64,000 nucleotides of DNA from Pseudohalioglobus lutimaris (GTDB lineage Bacteria; Pseudomonadota; Gammaproteobacteria; Pseudomonadales; Halieaceae): NCBI RefSeq assembly GCF_002866825.1, contig NZ_PKUS01000019.1:1-64000 (forward strand). Reading direction: 5' to 3'. Below, piece after piece: positions 55,128 to 64,000 of the stretch. Positions within the stretch are counted from its first letter, which is position 1, and each line of letters opens with the position of its first letter. A model generated the notes under the pieces. The model was given only the letters and a program-made list of their open reading frames with translations. It ran no database searches and was not told where the DNA came from. The position numbers were made by a program, and so were the translations under genes.

Positions 55128-56525
55128 GTGAAGTACATCAGCACGCGGGGCCAGGCCCCGACACTTAATTTCGAAGAAGTTCTACTGACAGGCCTGGCTT
55201 CAGACGGGGGCCTCTATGTACCGGAAACGCTACCGCAGTTCAGTCCTGCGGATATCGCCGAAATGGCCGGTATGAACTACGCGCAGCTGGCGCAAAAGAT
55301 CATCACCCCCTTTGTAGAGGACTGCATTCCCGGGCCCGACCTGCAGGCCATTCTTGAAGAGACTTACGCCGAGTTCAGGCATGCTGCGGTTGCGCCCATG
55401 GTGCAAATTGCTAGCAACCAGTGGGTGCTGGAACTATTTCACGGGCCGACTCTGGCCTTCAAGGACTTTGCCCTGCAGTTGTTGGGGCGGCTACTGGACT
55501 ACGTGCTGGAACGCAAGCACCAGAAAGTGGTGATCATGGGCGCCACCTCTGGCGATACCGGATCGGCTGCCATTGAAGGCTGCAAACGCTGCAATAACAT
55601 TGATATTTTCATTCTGCACCCGCATGGCCGTGTCTCTGACGTACAGCGTAAACAGATGACTACGGTGGTGGGTGACAATATTCACAACCTGGCGGTGCAG
55701 GGTAATTTCGATGACTGTCAGGCAATGGTTAAGGCCAGTTTTAACGACCGCAGTTTCCTGCCCGCTGATCGCAGCCTGGTGGCGGTCAACTCGATAAACT
55801 GGGCGCGCATCATGGCGCAGATTGTCTACTATTTTTATGCTGCCGTTGCCCTGGGCGCTCCCGCCCGGAAGATCGCTTTCTCTGTCCCTACCGGTAATTT
55901 CGGCGATATATTCGCTGGCTACCTCGCCAGGCAGATGGGGTTGCCCGTGGAGCGATTGATTATCGCCACCAACAGCAACGATGTACTGCACCGTGTGTTG
56001 ACCACAGGAACCTACGCCAGGCAAACCCTGGAACATACGCTCTCACCGAGCATGGATATTTCTGTTTCCTCAAATTTTGAGCGCCTGTTGTTTGATCTTT
56101 ATGGTCGGGATGGCGCAGCCATTAATGACCTGATGGCACGTTTCGCCGACGGTGATATCAGCTTCAACGACCAGGCCATGTCGGAAGTCAAGGAGCTGTT
56201 CTCCAGCTACCGGGTAGACGATGCACAGACCTGCGCACAGATGGCCGCGACCTGGGACAGCTGTGAATATATGCTTGATCCCCACAGCGCAATCGGCGTC
56301 AAGGCGGCCTTGAACTGCGACCTGCCGGCGTCGGTACCCGTGGTGACCCTGGCCACAGCGCATCCGGCGAAATTTCCCGCGGCTGTCAAAACAGCGGGCC
56401 TGGATGATGAGCCGGTGTTGCCGCACCACCTGCGTGATCTTTTCGATCGCCCCGAGCGCTCTGAGGTGCTGCCCAACGAGCTGGCTGCGGTGCAGGCGTT
56501 TATGGCGGAGAACATCAACGCTTGA
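55128..56525 (+). CDS. thrC: Threonine synthase
   Basis: 465 residues from the GTG at 55128, giving the standard start MKYISTRGQAP. PLP enzyme converting O-phosphohomoserine to threonine. Motifs: LASDGGLYVPETLP, HGPTLAFKDFALQLLG (Schiff-base Lys), MGATSGDTGSAAIEG (phosphate loop) and SVPTGNFGDIFAGYLA. Ten bases after hom, one operon. The recJ GTG starts 14 bases beyond. Confidence 0.96.
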   Translation: MKYISTRGQAPTLNFEEVLLTGLASDGGLYVPETLPQFSPADIAEMAGMNYAQLAQKIITPFVEDCIPGPDLQAILEETYAEFRHAAVAPMVQIASNQWVLELFHGPTLAFKDFALQLLGRLLDYVLERKHQKVVIMGATSGDTGSAAIEGCKRCNNIDIFILHPHGRVSDVQRKQMTTVVGDNIHNLAVQGNFDDCQAMVKASFNDRSFLPADRSLVAVNSINWARIMAQIVYYFYAAVALGAPARKIAFSVPTGNFGDIFAGYLARQMGLPVERLIIATNSNDVLHRVLTTGTYARQTLEHTLSPSMDISVSSNFERLLFDLYGRDGAAINDLMARFADGDISFNDQAMSEVKELFSSYRVDDAQTCAQMAATWDSCEYMLDPHSAIGVKAALNCDLPASVPVVTLATAHPAKFPAAVKTAGLDDEPVLPHHLRDLFDRPERSEVLPNELAAVQAFMAENINA

Positions 56526-56538
56526 GCGGGGCCACCCG

Positions 56539-58269
56539 GTGCAAAAATTGATTCGTCGTCGCGAGGCCAATCCGGGTGTGGACTGGGCCGAAGGCGGATT
56601 GCATCCGTTGCTGGCACGGGTCTACACGGGTCGAGGGGTGGCGGCCCCAGATGAACTGGAACTGGGTCTTGGGCATCTTGTTCTTCCCGACAAGCTGTTG
56701 CATGCGGACCGAGCCGCGATTCTTCTTGCCGATGCGCTGGCGGCAGACAAGCACATTCTGATTGTGGGCGACTACGATGCTGACGGCGCGACCAGCACGG
56801 CGCTGGCCGTGTCTGTGCTGCGTGATTTCGGTTGCCGGCATGTGTCATATCTGGTCCCCAATCGCTTTGAGTACGGCTACGGGCTCACCCCGGAAATTGT
56901 CGAGCTCGCCATCACCAATGGTTCTCCCGATATCATCGTCACCGTGGACAACGGTATATCCAGTATTGAGGGAGTGGCCGCAGCGCGGGACGCAGGCATA
57001 CGCACTCTTATCACTGACCATCACCTGGCAGGCACGACGCTCCCCGACGCCGAGGTTATCGTCAATCCCAACCAGCCCGGCTGCGAGTTTCCCAGTAAGA
57101 ATCTTGCGGGTGTTGGCGTAATCTTCTATATCATGCTGGCGCTGCGTGCTGAGTTGCGCCGCAGGGACTGGTTTGCAGGCAGGAAGGAACCCAACCTGTC
57201 GCAATACGCTGACCTTGTCGCGTTGGGGACGGTGGCTGATGTGGTGCCGCTGGATCGCAACAACCGCATTCTGGTGGCCGCCGGTTTGCAGCGTATTCGC
57301 AAGAGTCAGGCTCGCCCGGGCATCATGGCCCTGCTGGAGGTGGCATCGCGCTCACCGCATAACGTGGTTGCGTCTGACCTGGGGTTTGCGGTGGGGCCAA
57401 GGATAAACGCCGCGGGTCGTCTGGATGACATCTCGGTGGGTATCGAGTGTTTGCTGCAGCATGACCATGCTGCCGCGCGGGCTCTGGCCGCAGAACTACA
57501 CCAGAAGAACCAGGACCGGCGACTGATTGAGGCGGACATGCAGCAACAGGCATTACAGCTGCTTGATCAGATCACTGTGGAGACCGAGAGTGCACCGGTT
57601 GCCATGACCCTGTACCAGCCCGACTGGCACCAGGGTGTGATCGGTATTCTGGCGTCACGTATAAAGGACAGGTTACATCGGCCGACCATTGCCTTCGCAG
57701 ATGGCGACGCGGGTGAAATAAAGGGTTCAGCGCGATCCATTCCCGGAATACACATCCGCGATATCCTGGACGCCGTGGCAACGCGACATCCGGGAATGAT
57801 CCTCAAGTTTGGTGGTCACGCTATGGCCGCTGGTTTGTCTATTCCACGCGACGCCTACGCAGCCTTCCATGATGCGTTTGTCGCTGAAGTTGAGTTGCAT
57901 GCCGAGGAGGTGATGCTGCAGGCGGTCATTGAATCAGACGGTGAGTTGGCGCCCGACGACTTCAATCTGGAACTGGCCAGCGCATTACGTTTCGCAGGGC
58001 CATGGGGACAGCACTTTCCTGAGCCGGTTTTTGACGGCGTCTTCGATATCATCAATCAGCGCCTGGTGGGAGAGAAGCATCTCAAGCTGGTACTGTCCCA
58101 CCCGGACAGCGCACAGCTACTGGATGTTATCGCGTTCAATATAGACCCACAGGAATGGCCGAACCAGACGCTTTCCCGGGTGCACCTTGCCTATCGCCTG
58201 GACGTCAACGAGTTTCGCGGCAGACGCAGTGTGCAATTGGTCGCAGAGCACCTCAGCGCCGCTGAATAA
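56539..58269 (+). CDS. recJ: Single-stranded-DNA-specific exonuclease RecJ
   Basis: 576 residues from the GTG at 56539, giving MQKLIRRREANPG. DHH/DHHA1 phosphoesterase: VGDYDADGATSTALAVSVL (motif I), VTVDNGIS, LITDHHLAGTTLPDAEVIVNPNQPG in pieces (DHH motif III), LGTVADVVPL, and the C-terminal GGHAMAAGLSI plus OB-fold region. 5'-3' exonuclease of recombination and mismatch repair. Its place after the dsbC region is the usual one. Confidence 0.96.
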   Translation: MQKLIRRREANPGVDWAEGGLHPLLARVYTGRGVAAPDELELGLGHLVLPDKLLHADRAAILLADALAADKHILIVGDYDADGATSTALAVSVLRDFGCRHVSYLVPNRFEYGYGLTPEIVELAITNGSPDIIVTVDNGISSIEGVAAARDAGIRTLITDHHLAGTTLPDAEVIVNPNQPGCEFPSKNLAGVGVIFYIMLALRAELRRRDWFAGRKEPNLSQYADLVALGTVADVVPLDRNNRILVAAGLQRIRKSQARPGIMALLEVASRSPHNVVASDLGFAVGPRINAAGRLDDISVGIECLLQHDHAAARALAAELHQKNQDRRLIEADMQQQALQLLDQITVETESAPVAMTLYQPDWHQGVIGILASRIKDRLHRPTIAFADGDAGEIKGSARSIPGIHIRDILDAVATRHPGMILKFGGHAMAAGLSIPRDAYAAFHDAFVAEVELHAEEVMLQAVIESDGELAPDDFNLELASALRFAGPWGQHFPEPVFDGVFDIINQRLVGEKHLKLVLSHPDSAQLLDVIAFNIDPQEWPNQTLSRVHLAYRLDVNEFRGRRSVQLVAEHLSAAE

Positions 58270-58313
58270 CTGCGCCCCCTGGCGGCGACAGAATTCGACG
58301 CCCGCAGCAGGTG

Positions 58314-59633
58314 TTATGGCGACAAGGCTTGCTCCAGCGAACGGCGCAGTTTGTCCACCATCTCGTCTACCTGCTCTCGGGTAATGATCAGCGGTGGGCA
58401 GACGGCGAGTGCGTTGCCGGCCACGTTACGTACAATCAGTCCGTTTTCCTGGCAGGCCAACGTTGCTCGTTTCGCCAGGTCTACGTCCGGGGTCCTGTCA
58501 TCACGGTTGCTTACCAACTCTACCGCAGCAAGCAGGCCTGCCCCGCGCACCTCACCGACAGACTCCATGTCGGCGAACTCTTGCAGGCGGCTCTGCAGGT
58601 ACTCCCCCACGCTCGCTGCATTGGCGTAGAGCCCGTCGCGTTCGTATATCTCCAGGGTCTTTAATGCAGCGGCACATGCTACCGGGTGTCCTGAATAGGT
58701 AAAGCCGTGGCCGAACACGCCGACTTCGTTGCTGGCGGAGATCATGGGTTCGTAGAGGTCGCCGCGGATCACTGAAGCACTGATAGGGTAGTAAGCGGAG
58801 GATAATTGCTTCGCGAAAGTCATCATCGCCGGCTTTTGGATATTCACGGTTTCACAGCCGAACAGCTTGCCGGTGCGTCCGAACCCGGTGATAACCTCAT
58901 CCGCCCAGAAAAGGATATCGTGCTTCTCCAGAATGGCCTGCACGGCCTCATAGTATCCGGCTGGCGGTACGATCACGCCGCTTGCACCGGTGATGGGCTC
59001 GGCGATAAACGCGGCAATCGTATCTGGCCCCTCGCTCAGAATGAGCTGTTCAAGGTTGGCGGTGATACGCGCCACAAAGTCTGCCTCGCTCTCCCCGGGT
59101 TTTGCACCGCGGTAGTAGTGCGGGTGGTCCGTGCGCAGAATGCCCAGGGCATCCAGGGGGGCGTCGAAGTGGGCGAGGTTGGCGGGCAGACTGGTCAGGG
59201 AACCTGCCGCCACGGTAACGCCGTGATAGGCGCGTTCGCGGGTAATGATCTTGCGTTTTTCCGGTTTGCCAATGGCGTTAAAGTAATAACGCAGCAATTT
59301 GATGTGCGTGTCATTAGCGTCGGACCCTGAGTTGCCGAAAAACACCATGGCCTTGTCGACCGGGACCATGCCGGCAAGCTTGTCAGCGAGGTCAATCACC
59401 GGTTGGTGGCTTTTGCCGCCAAATGTATGTGAAAAGGACAGGGTTGCCAGCTGTGAACTGATGGTATCGATTAGTTCGCGGTTGCCATAGCCAAGCCCGG
59501 TGCACCAGAGCCCTGCAAGACCTTCAAGGTATTGCTTGCCGCTCTGGTCATAAACGTAAATGCCTTCACCGCGCTCAAACAGCAATTGTTCGGTGGCCGA
59601 GAGGTTGGTAGTGGGATAAATAACTGCAGACAT
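58314..59633 (-). CDS. Class III aminotransferase (omega-amino acid:pyruvate type)
   Basis: 439 residues. Fold-type I class III transaminase: GIYVYDQSGKQYLEGLAGLWC at the start, MVFFGNSGSDANDTHIKLL for phosphate, AYHGVTVAAGSL, then ILFWADEVITGFGRTGKLFG (ring Asp) and MMTFAKQLSSAYYPISA with the Schiff-base Lys. This subgroup acts on omega-amino acids, polyamines or beta-alanine with pyruvate as acceptor. Divergent from a GcvA-like LysR gene, whose product probably controls it in response to the substrate. Confidence 0.92.
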   Translation of the reverse strand: MSAVIYPTTNLSATEQLLFERGEGIYVYDQSGKQYLEGLAGLWCTGLGYGNRELIDTISSQLATLSFSHTFGGKSHQPVIDLADKLAGMVPVDKAMVFFGNSGSDANDTHIKLLRYYFNAIGKPEKRKIITRERAYHGVTVAAGSLTSLPANLAHFDAPLDALGILRTDHPHYYRGAKPGESEADFVARITANLEQLILSEGPDTIAAFIAEPITGASGVIVPPAGYYEAVQAILEKHDILFWADEVITGFGRTGKLFGCETVNIQKPAMMTFAKQLSSAYYPISASVIRGDLYEPMISASNEVGVFGHGFTYSGHPVACAAALKTLEIYERDGLYANAASVGEYLQSRLQEFADMESVGEVRGAGLLAAVELVSNRDDRTPDVDLAKRATLACQENGLIVRNVAGNALAVCPPLIITREQVDEMVDKLRRSLEQALSP

Positions 59634-59787
59634 AATCTTTTCCTGTGCGATCGCGGCTCTGGTTCAGTACCCATGGCACAGGCCACGATAAAGGGGCAGC
59701 GCTGTGTCCGAAGACGAACGGCAAACTATTCGGGCGGTGAATCGCAAGTTTATGGTTTGTTTCGCTCACGACAAGCGATATATTTCT

Positions 59788-59798
59788 ACCATAATGGT
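59788..59798. promoter_or_regulatory. Possible LysR operator between aminotransferase and regulator genes
   Basis: A perfect dyad ACCAT-A-ATGGT, extended by TTCT before and GAGAA after, in the 187 bases between the divergent start codons. It lies 23 bases before the regulator start. Size and symmetry fit a LysR-type recognition or activation site. Confidence 0.45.
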
Positions 59799-59820
59799 GA
59801 GAAAAGCTAACCAGAAGACA

Positions 59821-60711
59821 ATGCAGATATCACGTCGCAATTTACCCCTGAACGCACTGCGCAGCTTCGAAGCCGCTGCACGCCACTGCCACCTGCGTCG
59901 CGCCGCAGCCGAGCTCGGGGTGACGCACGGTGCCGTCTCCCGCCAGATTCGGCAGTTGGAAGAGCAGTTGGGCGTCCGCTTATTTGATCGCAGCGGTCGC
60001 AGTCTGGTGTTGAGCGAACCCGGACGCAGGCTGTTGCAGGTGGTCACCGACGCACTGGACCGGCTCACCGAGGGTACGCTGTCGATTGACCCGGGCTCTC
60101 TCCGGGGTGCGTTGGTAATTGGCGCGCCGCCGTCCATTTCTGCTTGTTGGTTACTGGCCATGGTGGGTAAGTTCCAGCGCAGCTATCCTGAAATCGAGGT
60201 GCGCGTGGAAGATGTGCAGCCCATGCAACGCGAACTTCCCCCGGAGATCGAGGTTGCCGTGTGCTTTGGGGAGCCGGACGCGCCGCGCAGGGTGGTGCGG
60301 GAGTTATTCCGGGAGCGTTATGCGCCGGTGGCCAGTCCGGGACTGATACCGGCGGGTGGCTTCAGCGGCCGTGCTGCGGACCTTTTGCAGTTGCCATTGA
60401 TTCATGATCGTCATGATCGTTGGCAGCGCTGGCTGGCCAATGAGGGGCTGGACCCACAACAGGCTGAGGTGCATCTTCATGTACGCGATTCCTACCTCGG
60501 GATCTGTGCAGCGCGGGACGGCTGCGGCGTCTTTCTCGCCGATCGCATAGAGGTCGGTGCTGATCTGCGCACCGGCAACCTGGTTGCGCTGGGGGAGCCT
60601 GGGGTGGAGGCCCGGTTCTCACATTACCTGGTTACCGAGCAGCCTGATGTTATCGGCGTACGAGCCCGCCTGTTCGCCGAATACCTGGTTCGAGAGCTGG
60701 CCGTCGGCTGA
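59821..60711 (+). CDS. LysR-family regulator, GcvA-like
   Basis: 296 residues from the ATG at 59821, which places the DNA-binding helix-turn-helix in standard position: LPLNALRSFEAAARHCHLRR, AAAELGVTHGAVSRQIRQLEEQLGVRLFDR, each in pieces. The effector domain (about 90-290) has two Rossmann-like lobes. The N-terminal pattern is that of GcvA/AmpR-type regulators, which often control amino-acid genes next door. It probably regulates the divergent aminotransferase and itself. Confidence 0.9.
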   Translation: MQISRRNLPLNALRSFEAAARHCHLRRAAAELGVTHGAVSRQIRQLEEQLGVRLFDRSGRSLVLSEPGRRLLQVVTDALDRLTEGTLSIDPGSLRGALVIGAPPSISACWLLAMVGKFQRSYPEIEVRVEDVQPMQRELPPEIEVAVCFGEPDAPRRVVRELFRERYAPVASPGLIPAGGFSGRAADLLQLPLIHDRHDRWQRWLANEGLDPQQAEVHLHVRDSYLGICAARDGCGVFLADRIEVGADLRTGNLVALGEPGVEARFSHYLVTEQPDVIGVRARLFAEYLVRELAVG

Positions 60712-60759
60712 TCTTTCTGGAGTAGCACGGGGAGATTTTCAGCATGTTTTCCGCAATAC

Positions 60760-60790
60760 TTGACCTTCCAGTGACAGGAAGGTTTAGATT
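60760..60790 (+). promoter_or_regulatory. CueR/MerR-type promoter with operator inside a 19-bp spacer
   Basis: TTGACC (60760-60765) and TAGATT (60785-60790) are 19 bases apart, longer than normal as for all MerR-activated promoters. Between them is the dyad ACCTTCC-N7-GGAAGGT (60763-60783), close to known CueR/HmrR boxes. Confidence 0.9.
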
Positions 60791-60817
60791 GTTGCATATC
60801 AACCAGTGGAGGTGCCT

Positions 60818-61222
60818 ATGAATATATCGGAAGCGGCGCGCCGCAGCGGACTCAGCAGCAAGACCATTCGCTACTATGAAGAGATTGGACTGATCGAGAC
60901 CGCGCGCCGCAGCGACAACGGTTATCGCCAGTATGAGGCGAAGGAGGTCGCGCAACTGCAGTTTCTCGCCCGCGCCCGGGAGGTGGGTTTTGACATAGAA
61001 GAGTGTCGACAACTGCTGCACCTGCAGCATGACAGCGGACGCCAGAGTCGACATGCCCGCACCCTGGTACTGGAAAAAAGCGCGCAACTGCAGGCGCGCA
61101 TCGAATCCCTGCAGGCCATGCAGGAAGTGCTGCAGGACATGGCCAGCCGCTGTCACGGTGACGAGGGACCCGAGTGCGCGATTCTGGATGATCTCGCGGG
61201 CGGCAAGGAAGCCCGGGAATGA
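60818..61222 (+). CDS. cueR: CueR-like Cu(I)-responsive MerR regulator
   Basis: 134 residues from the ATG at 60818 (GGAGG six bases upstream). The N-terminus is a winged helix (MNISEAARRSGLSSKTIRYYEEIGLI in pieces, GYRQYEAKEVAQL), then a dimerisation helix. The metal loop has Cys112 and Cys120 (RCHGDEGPEC), seven residues apart, and Ser77 at the position where +1-ion sensors have Ser and +2-ion sensors have Cys. It should sense Cu(I), Ag(I) or Au(I). It lies just behind its own MerR-type promoter and is coupled (ATGA) to a permease gene. Confidence 0.9.
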   Translation: MNISEAARRSGLSSKTIRYYEEIGLIETARRSDNGYRQYEAKEVAQLQFLARAREVGFDIEECRQLLHLQHDSGRQSRHARTLVLEKSAQLQARIESLQAMQEVLQDMASRCHGDEGPECAILDDLAGGKEARE

Positions 61223-62406
61223 GTGAGGTTACCGGCAAGTTTTCTGACTGTTGCCACCACCCTGCTGGAGACGCTGCTGAGGAGCATCGTGGTTCTGTGC
61301 AGGATGCGATGGAGGGTGGACACGATGCGACCGGTGGTGGCAAGCAGTCTGCGGACAGCTGTCACAGTGAGCCCGGCAATGGCGACAGCTGCTGCGAAAC
61401 ACCAGCCAGAAAAGATTATTTTTTCTGGACCTGTCTGATCCTCGTGAGCATCGCCTATCCTATGGGCGCTTTCCTGCCTCATCAGCACGACAGTGCGTTG
61501 AGTGTATTTACCGGTGGCGTATTCGAGCTCTTCAATCTCATGTGGTGGGGTATCGCCCTGGGTATCATTTTTGTGGGCCTGCTAAGTCGCATTCCCCGCG
61601 AGCTGGTAATGGGTGTGCTCGGTCGTGACGGCGGTATTCACGGCCTTTTTCGCGCCACGCTTGCGGGCGTGTTTCTGGACTTGTGTAGCCATGGCATTCT
61701 CGCTGTCGGCATGAAACTGTATGAACGCGGTGCCAGCGTTGGCCAGGTCATGGCCCTTCTGCTGGCAAGTCCATGGAATTCGTTTTCCCTGACGCTCATT
61801 CTGTTCGGCCTGATCGGTGTCAGCTGGACCCTGCTGTTCATCCTGCTGTCGCTGGTAATCGGTATTGTCAGTGGCCTGATTTTTGACGCGCTGACCGCGC
61901 GAGGTACTTTGCCGCGCAACCCGTGGCAGGATGAGTTGGGTGAGGAGCGTCCGCTGGGGGAAATGTGGCGGGAGATGCGTCAGTCAATGCGCTTTTCCCT
62001 GTCCGGCACAGGGGGCATACTCCGCGAGGGTTTCGTCGGCTCACGGGTAGTGATTCGCTGGTCCCTTTTCGGATTGATCCTCGCTGGCCTGATCCGCGCG
62101 CTGGTGCCGGAAGAGGCCTTTGCAACGTGGTTCGGCGCTACCTTTGCGGGCCTTTGGCTGACACTGCTGGCCACTACCATCATTGAAGTCTGCTCAGAGG
62201 GCTCCACACCCATAGCAGCGGACCTGATGAACCGTGCCAACGCCCCGGGTAATGCCTTTACCTTCCTGATGGCGGGCGTGGCCACGGATTACACGGAAGT
62301 AATGTCCATTCGCGACACCACCCGGTCGTGGAAAATTGCGTTGTTCCTGCCGTTGATTACGGTGCCGCAGGTGATGGTGATCGGTTTTATCCTGAACCAG
62401 TTCTGA
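61219..62406 (+). CDS. Predicted metal-efflux permease with Cys/His-rich N-terminus
   Basis: 395 residues. Residues 1-65 are rich in Cys and His (DCCHHPAG, DSCHSEPG, DSCCETP), as in cytoplasmic metal-capture tails. The rest has eight or nine membrane segments in two related halves, each with a conserved short motif: LDLCSHGILAVG in the first and IEVCSEGSTPIAADL in the second; this repeat is typical of the ArsP_1/DUF318 permease family (SO_0444-type Cu/Zn exporters). The CueR-like gene immediately upstream, overlapping by four bases, points to copper or silver export. Confidence 0.88.
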   Translation: MSEVTGKFSDCCHHPAGDAAEEHRGSVQDAMEGGHDATGGGKQSADSCHSEPGNGDSCCETPARKDYFFWTCLILVSIAYPMGAFLPHQHDSALSVFTGGVFELFNLMWWGIALGIIFVGLLSRIPRELVMGVLGRDGGIHGLFRATLAGVFLDLCSHGILAVGMKLYERGASVGQVMALLLASPWNSFSLTLILFGLIGVSWTLLFILLSLVIGIVSGLIFDALTARGTLPRNPWQDELGEERPLGEMWREMRQSMRFSLSGTGGILREGFVGSRVVIRWSLFGLILAGLIRALVPEEAFATWFGATFAGLWLTLLATTIIEVCSEGSTPIAADLMNRANAPGNAFTFLMAGVATDYTEVMSIRDTTRSWKIALFLPLITVPQVMVIGFILNQF

Positions 62407-62515
62407 ATAGCGGGACGCTCAGAATACGACGCCTGGGTCAGCCCGGGTAGCGGTATCCTGGTGCAGCGCTGCGGACCTGGCAATCTGTTGCGAGCCGACG
62501 AAAGCCTGCTGCCAA

Positions 62516-63178
62516 TCAGAAATCTGCCGGGCAGTCTCCACTCAACCACTCCCCGGTGGCCGGATGCTCAAACGCCAGATAGCTAGCGTGCAGCAGCAGG
62601 CGGTCAGCCATGGCCAACGCCGTGGGGTGTGCGTACATATCGCAGCCGAGAATGGGATGTCCCAGCTCACGCATGTGGATGCGCAACTGGTGTGATCGGC
62701 CCGTAACCGGCTTCAGCAACATGCGGGTGCGGTCTGCCATGCGCTCCATCACTTCGAAGCGGGTCAGCGCATGTTTACCCTGTTCGTGGTCGATCATTTG
62801 CAAGGGCCGCCGTTCCCAGTCGCAGCGTATGGGGAGTTCCACCTGGCCGGTGTCCTCTTCCACCACGCCGTAGACGATAGCGTCGTATCGCTTTTCGACT
62901 TTACGCTCCTGGAATTGCCGGCTGATATGCGCGTGGGTGGGCTTATCGAGGGGGATAACCATGATACCTGAGGTGTCCAGGTCCAGGCGGTGAACGATGG
63001 TGGCCGTAGGGTATTGCTGCTGCAGGCGGGTAATCAGGCAGTCCTTGTTGAGAGGATGGCGCCCGGGTATTGACAGCAGCAGGTCGGGTTTACGCACCAG
63101 CAGCAGGTTCTCATCCTGATAAAGAATGCGAATCTCCTCCTGGCTGTGGGGGACGATGTAGGGCGGCAAGTCGGTCAT
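62516..63178 (-). CDS. rluA: Pseudouridine synthase RluA
   Basis: 220 residues from the ATG at 63178, the length of RluA. The catalytic Asp is in VHRLDLDTSGIMVI; ELPIRCDWERRPLQMIDHE and LLKPVTGRSHQLRIHM are RluA-subfamily signatures. It makes pseudouridine at 23S rRNA position 746 and tRNA position 32. Divergent from the methyltransferase gene with a 52-base gap. Confidence 0.88.
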   Translation of the reverse strand: MTDLPPYIVPHSQEEIRILYQDENLLLVRKPDLLLSIPGRHPLNKDCLITRLQQQYPTATIVHRLDLDTSGIMVIPLDKPTHAHISRQFQERKVEKRYDAIVYGVVEEDTGQVELPIRCDWERRPLQMIDHEQGKHALTRFEVMERMADRTRMLLKPVTGRSHQLRIHMRELGHPILGCDMYAHPTALAMADRLLLHASYLAFEHPATGEWLSGDCPADF

Positions 63179-63230
63179 GGCCGGTAGTGTAAAGTCCGCC
63201 GCCCAGATAACAAGCGTATAATCTGCAGCC

Positions 63231-63902
63231 ATGCCTACCGACCGCCAAACACTGGACGCCAGCCTGGCCGCAATCCTGCCTGGCGCACAGCTTGCCGAGA
63301 CAGCCCTTCCAGAGGTGCCGCAACTTCGATTGTTGCTGCTTGCTGCCGATTATCCGCAGGGCGAGCTCAGTCCAGAGGCGATGCAGCGGGTGATGGATAA
63401 CCCGCTCTACTGGGTGTTTTGTTGGGCCTCAGGACAGGTTCTGGCCCGTTATCTCCTGGATAATCCAGACCTCGTGCAGGGCAAACGGGTGCTGGACTTT
63501 GGCAGCGGCTCCGGCGTGGTCGCCGTGGCAGCGGCTATGGCGGGTGCAGCGCAGGTTGTCGCCTGCGATATCGATCCGCTGGCATTGGCGGCAACCCGCG
63601 TCAATGCCGGTCTCAACGGCGTATCGCTCGACCTGGTGGAGAACTATTTCGATGTGCAGGGTGAGATCGATATCATCATTGTTGCCGACGTGCTCTATGA
63701 CCGTGAAAATTTCCCCTGGCTGGGGCGTTTTGTGGAGCGTGCGCAGCAGGTGTTGATTGCGGACTCAAGGGTGAAGCACTTTGATTTTCCACCTTATCGG
63801 CAAATAGCACAGCGCCAGAGCTGTACTCTGCCTGACCTGGATGAGTCGGCCGAGTTTCGCGATGTGCGGCTCTATGCGGCGCAGAGCAGTCCTGCGGAGT
63901 GA
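63231..63902 (+). CDS. SAM-dependent methyltransferase (protein-lysine type)
   Basis: 223 residues. Rossmann-like class I fold: GKRVLDFGSGSGVVAVAAAMAG (motif I, in pieces), VVACDIDPLALAATRVNA (acidic loop) and IIIVADVLYDREN (post-I acidic pair with the DVLYD motif). The latter and the preceding NPLYWVFCWASGQVLARYL resemble ETFB-lysine/METTL20-type methyltransferases. The substrate is inferred only. Near the right edge of the window but complete. Confidence 0.85.
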   Translation: MPTDRQTLDASLAAILPGAQLAETALPEVPQLRLLLLAADYPQGELSPEAMQRVMDNPLYWVFCWASGQVLARYLLDNPDLVQGKRVLDFGSGSGVVAVAAAMAGAAQVVACDIDPLALAATRVNAGLNGVSLDLVENYFDVQGEIDIIIVADVLYDRENFPWLGRFVERAQQVLIADSRVKHFDFPPYRQIAQRQSCTLPDLDESAEFRDVRLYAAQSSPAE

Positions 63903-64000
63903 ACAGCGGCCCAGCTGAGGCTGCCGGGAATGGTGAGGGCGTCATTTATTGGTTACACTTGGCATCATCACTAACAGCATGGCCTGAGAACTAATGAATC

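Overview
The window reads as a chromosomal segment of a Gram-negative gammaproteobacterium. The best guess is a marine member of the Cellvibrionales, Halieaceae-like; this is inferred from gene content and order, not from a marker search. The housekeeping blocks follow gammaproteobacterial order: queA-tgt; a CorC-like protein, a YpjD-like protein, ffh, rpsP-rimM-trmD-rplS; then xerD-dsbC-(alaC)-hom-thrC-recJ. Envelope proteins are abundant (lipoproteins, outer-membrane barrels, Tat and Sec substrates). I saw no insertion sequence, phage module, CRISPR array or rRNA.

Layout. 1-3413: sparse, with a secreted protein carrying a PEP-CTERM-like tail, a universal stress protein, a GAF sensor protein and some decayed coding remnants. 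3701-8209: a DUF885 peptidase-like protein, a GST, HMG-CoA reductase and a DUF1330 protein. 8480-12122: an ECF sigma/anti-sigma pair, a divergent periplasmic subtilase with a very long acidic Val-Glu repeat, and a candidate structured RNA; all three transcription units start from closely matching ECF-type promoters. 12186-18276: an outer-membrane barrel, a DUF3144 protein, a PLP decarboxylase, a UDP-sugar dehydrogenase, a second DUF1330 protein and a coiled-coil protein.

18403-39960 is the most striking part. Two long divergent operons plus ApbE form one roughly 21.5-kb envelope locus. The leftward operon encodes an HzsA-like lipoprotein, two or three outer-membrane barrels, a TlpA-like thioredoxin, DUF4266 and DUF3570. 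The rightward operon encodes two CxxCH proteins, a Tat-exported DUF1501-like protein, three TPR proteins, one TolQ/ExbB-like channel, two TolR/ExbD-like proteins and an AgmX/PglI-type TonB-like protein. One TolQ, two TolR, an AgmX/PglI protein, TPR lipoproteins and small outer-membrane barrels is the part list of the Myxococcus Agl-Glt gliding/secretion machine, here joined to putative redox proteins.

39961-64000: a tRNA-Leu(CAA), a small acidic protein, then the housekeeping blocks. An omega-aminotransferase sits divergent to a LysR regulator. A CueR-like regulator with a textbook MerR-type promoter is coupled to a Cys/His-rich permease. RluA and a methyltransferase close the window.
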